DNA of 64,000 bases, from contig NZ_JAGSOV010000060.1 in NCBI RefSeq assembly GCF_023898865.1, positions 1-64,000 of the forward strand, in the 5' to 3' direction. The position numbers and the translations under genes were made by a program. Below the pieces are notes generated by a model. It saw only the letters and a program-made list of their open reading frames with translations, was not told the DNA's origin and did no database searches. The stretch is from Pseudonocardia humida. GTDB lineage: Bacteria; Actinomycetota; Actinomycetes; Mycobacteriales; Pseudonocardiaceae. Positions within the stretch are counted from its first letter, which is position 1, and every line of letters starts with the position of its first letter. Of this stretch, positions 62,057 to 64,000 are shown piece by piece.

Positions 62057-62743
62057 ATGACCGGTCAAGCCGGCGGAACCTACGCTCGCGGGGTGTCCGA
62101 CAGTCGCACGCGCGCCAGCTACCACCACGGGTCCCTGCGGGAGACCCTGGTGCGGGCCAGCCTGGAGCTGATCCGCGCCGAGGGGATCGGGGCGGTCAGC
62201 CTGCGGCGGGTCGCCCGCGAGGCCGGCGTCAGCCCGGGCGCGCCCTACCACCACTTCCCGGACCGCGCCGCCCTGCTGACGGCCATCGCGGGGGAGGGTT
62301 TCGGGATGCTGGAGGAGCGGCTGGTCGGGGCCCGCGCCGCAGCGGCGTCGCCGGCCGCGGCCCTGACCGCCATGACCGAGGCCTACGTGCGGTTCGCCCA
62401 CGAGCAGCCCGCCTACTTCCACCTCATGTTCCGCCCGGAGCTGGCCCGCCCGGACAAGGACGCCGCCGCGAAGCAGGCCGCGGAACGCTCCTTCCAGGTC
62501 CTCTGCGACGTCGTCGCCGACTGCCAGCTCGCCGGTGACGTGCCCGCAGGCGACCCCGGCGCGCTGGTCACCGCGCTCTGGGCGCTCGCGCACGGGCTGG
62601 CGTCGCTGTGGGTCGACGGCCCGCTCGACGGGCGCGCGACGCCACTGGCCGGGTCGACGGAGGCGCTGGTCACGCAGATCGCCCAGGGGGTCGCGACCGT
62701 GCTGGCCGGGGCGGCGCGGGCCGGTGTGCGGCTCGGGCCGTGA
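62057..62743 (+). CDS. TetR family regulator
   Basis: The protein of up to 228 residues contains the DNA-binding domain LRETLVRASLELIRAEGIGA then VSLRRVAREAGVSPGAPYHH. The C-terminal domain has AYVRFAHEQPAYFHLMFRPE, which is typical of the TetR_C_33 group. The ATG at 62,057 or the GTG at 62,093 could be the start. It is divergent from the SDR gene, and its stop overlaps the start of the polymerase gene (GTGA), so the polymerase may be under the same control. Confidence 0.88.
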   Translation: MTGQAGGTYARGVSDSRTRASYHHGSLRETLVRASLELIRAEGIGAVSLRRVAREAGVSPGAPYHHFPDRAALLTAIAGEGFGMLEERLVGARAAAASPAAALTAMTEAYVRFAHEQPAYFHLMFRPELARPDKDAAAKQAAERSFQVLCDVVADCQLAGDVPAGDPGALVTALWALAHGLASLWVDGPLDGRATPLAGSTEALVTQIAQGVATVLAGAARAGVRLGP

Positions 62744-63756
62744 CCGTCCCGGGCGGACCACCCCTGCTGCACGTCGACGCCGACGCCTTCTTCGCCTCCG
62801 TCGAGCTGCGCGACGACCCGTCCCTGCGCGGGCTGCCGATGGCCGTGGCCGACGTCGTGGTGATGTGCGCGAGCTACCCGGCCCGCCTGCTCGGCGTGCG
62901 CGCCGGAGTGCCCACCCGCATGGCGCTGCTGGACTGCCCGCAGCTGGTCACCGTCCGGCCCCGCCCGCAGGTCTACGAGCGGGTGAGCCGCGAGCTGTTC
63001 GCGCTGCTCGGCGAGGTCGCGGCCACGGTGGAGCCGGGCTCGATGGAGGAGGCGTTCCTCGACGTCCCCGGCCTGGCCTGGTCCGACGCCGCCGACCTCG
63101 GGACGGCGCTGCGGGCGCGCGTGCGCGACGAGCTCGGCCTGCCGGTCAGCGTGGGCGTGGGCCGGACGAAGCTGATCGCAAAGCTGGCGAGCCGGGCGGC
63201 CAAGCCCGACGGGCTGCGCGTCGTCGATCCGGCCACCGAGGCGCGGCTGCGCCCGGCGCTGCGGGTCGATCGGCTGTGGGGGGTCGGGGCGCGCACCCTC
63301 GACCGCCTGCGGCCCCACGACGTCACGACCGTCGCCGACCTGGCCCGCTACTCGCCCGACGAGCTCTGCGCCATGGTCGGCACGGCGATGGGGCGGCGCT
63401 TGCACGCCGTCGTCACCGGCACCGACGACGCCACCGTGCGGGTGCCGGGACCGCGGCGCAGCGTCAGCGCCCAGCGCGTGCCGGTGCCTCCCGCGCGGCA
63501 CGCGGCGGAACTGCGGCGGTTGGCCGCCACGGTGGCCGAGCGGCTGACCGCCGAGGGGCTGGCCTGCCGGCGCCTGGAGCTGGCCGACACCCGTGGCGCC
63601 CGGGTCGGGGTAGTGGTGCTGCCAGAACCCACGGCGGCCGTCGACGCGATCGTCGCGGCCGCCCTGTCCCTGCTGCCGGCTCCCGTCGACGCGCGTGGCC
63701 TGCGGCTCACGGCCGCGCGCCTGTCCCGTCGAGAACGAGGTTGTCGTCGATTGTGA
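62740..63756 (+). CDS. Y-family DNA polymerase (DinB/Pol IV-like), altered active site
   Basis: The 338-residue protein has a Y-family palm (LHVDADAFFASVELRDDPSL with catalytic Asp13) and the second acidic motif as SMEEAFLDV. There, E. coli Asp103 is Glu; Glu104 is kept. The fingers are shortened: the loop before ASYPARLLGVRAGVPTRM lacks several residues, and the usual Lys after the Arg is Leu. Thumb (VGVGRTKLIAKLASRAAKPD) and little finger (RSVSAQRVP) are present. Family members copy damaged DNA with low accuracy. The changes suggest slow or altered catalysis. It overlaps the TetR gene, an unusual partner. Confidence 0.88.
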   Translation: MTVPGGPPLLHVDADAFFASVELRDDPSLRGLPMAVADVVVMCASYPARLLGVRAGVPTRMALLDCPQLVTVRPRPQVYERVSRELFALLGEVAATVEPGSMEEAFLDVPGLAWSDAADLGTALRARVRDELGLPVSVGVGRTKLIAKLASRAAKPDGLRVVDPATEARLRPALRVDRLWGVGARTLDRLRPHDVTTVADLARYSPDELCAMVGTAMGRRLHAVVTGTDDATVRVPGPRRSVSAQRVPVPPARHAAELRRLAATVAERLTAEGLACRRLELADTRGARVGVVVLPEPTAAVDAIVAAALSLLPAPVDARGLRLTAARLSRRERGCRRL

Positions 63757-63788
63757 GCGCTCACCCCGACCCCCACCGACGTGGAGGC

Positions 63789-63811
63789 GGGGGGGCGGGG
63801 GGGGCGGGGGG
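63789..63811 (+). repeat. G7-C-G8-C-G6 tract
   Basis: Three long G runs, separated by single Cs, lie between the polymerase and the sirtuin gene. They could form a G-quadruplex on the plus strand and include the Shine-Dalgarno region of the next gene. Run lengths should be checked for sequencing error. Confidence 0.7.
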
Positions 63812-63813
63812 TG

Positions 63814-64000
63814 ATGGGTGACGTGGCGGAGTTGGCGGAGGTCGCGCCGCGCGGGCGATACCTCCGCGTGTGCGCGTTGACCGGGGCCGGGATCAGCGTG
63901 GCGGCGGGGTTGGGCACGTTCCGGGGTCCCGACGGGCTGTGGACGATCGCGCCCGACGTGGAGCGGGCGATGCACGCCGAGCTGCTGCCCGGCAACGTCG
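63814..64000 (+). CDS. Sirtuin (NAD-dependent protein deacylase), N-terminal part
   Basis: The gene is cut by the window end. The 62 visible residues include LRVCALTGAGISVAAGLGTF then RGPDGLW, the GAGxS and FRGxxGLW motifs that bind NAD in SIR2 proteins. Intact sirtuins have about 240 residues. It should remove acetyl or succinyl groups from lysines. The ATG at 63,814 follows the G-tract directly. Confidence 0.85.
   Translation, partial: MGDVAELAEVAPRGRYLRVCALTGAGISVAAGLGTFRGPDGLWTIAPDVERAMHAELLPGNV

Overview
The window is very GC-rich, with codon use, WhiB-type and TetR-rich regulation and transfer genes typical of a filamentous actinomycete. A member of the Pseudonocardiaceae is my best guess, an inference from gene style and not a proven assignment.

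Bases 1-30,960 are chromosome. They hold short working operons set among many broken genes. The working parts are: an epoxide hydrolase; a SAM-dependent methyltransferase; a TetR/FAD-monooxygenase pair; a TetR/ABC-exporter operon; an ArsR/FlK-like thioesterase/haloacid dehalogenase operon (10.4-12.2 kb) that looks built for fluoroacetate-type acids; a polysaccharide deacetylase; a secreted I36 inhibitor-like protein; LysR/monooxygenase/TetR/SDR/S9 peptidase genes (18.8-25.3 kb); a DUF4097 protein with a class C serine hydrolase; and a TetR/DUF2306 pair. Between them lie remnants of a HEPN-MNT module, IS701- and IS5-type transposases, a MarR regulator, an ECF sigma factor, a sugar kinase, a methyltransferase and a monooxygenase. 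Several TetR genes have clear palindromic operators beside them.

Bases 30,963-60,918 are an integrated mobile element. It is bounded by a 44-bp direct repeat (43 of 44 identical) that is the 3' part of a tRNA-Arg(CCT) gene. The complete tRNA (60,874-60,949, minus strand) stands next to the tyrosine integrase. The element has, from left to right: a visibly more A+T-rich cargo block (2OG-Fe(II) oxygenase-like, SDR, membrane protein, APH-like kinase); two regulators; a rightward run of eleven genes joined by stop/start overlaps (excisionase-like protein, WhiB fusion, TraG/VirD4-like coupling protein, DUF4913, DUF4326, SpdB-like DUF2637); a possible oriT; a MobF relaxase-helicase; and a defence island. 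No VirB4-type mating-pair genes were recognised, so it is probably mobilised by a helper or transfers in an unusual way.

The defence island (50.2-58.9 kb) has a Shedu-like DUF4263 nuclease, a Vsr endonuclease, a C5-cytosine methyltransferase and a divergent candidate restriction nuclease. Next to these is a compact four-gene operon: a coiled-coil protein, a Cas4/RecB-like Fe-S nuclease, an unrecognised protein of about 480 residues and an SF1 helicase. This operon is like a Dna2 enzyme split over separate genes plus two new partners, and is my best candidate for an undescribed system.

Bases 60,950-64,000 return to chromosome: an extended SDR, a TetR regulator overlapping a divergent DinB-type polymerase, and the start of a sirtuin gene that runs off the window.
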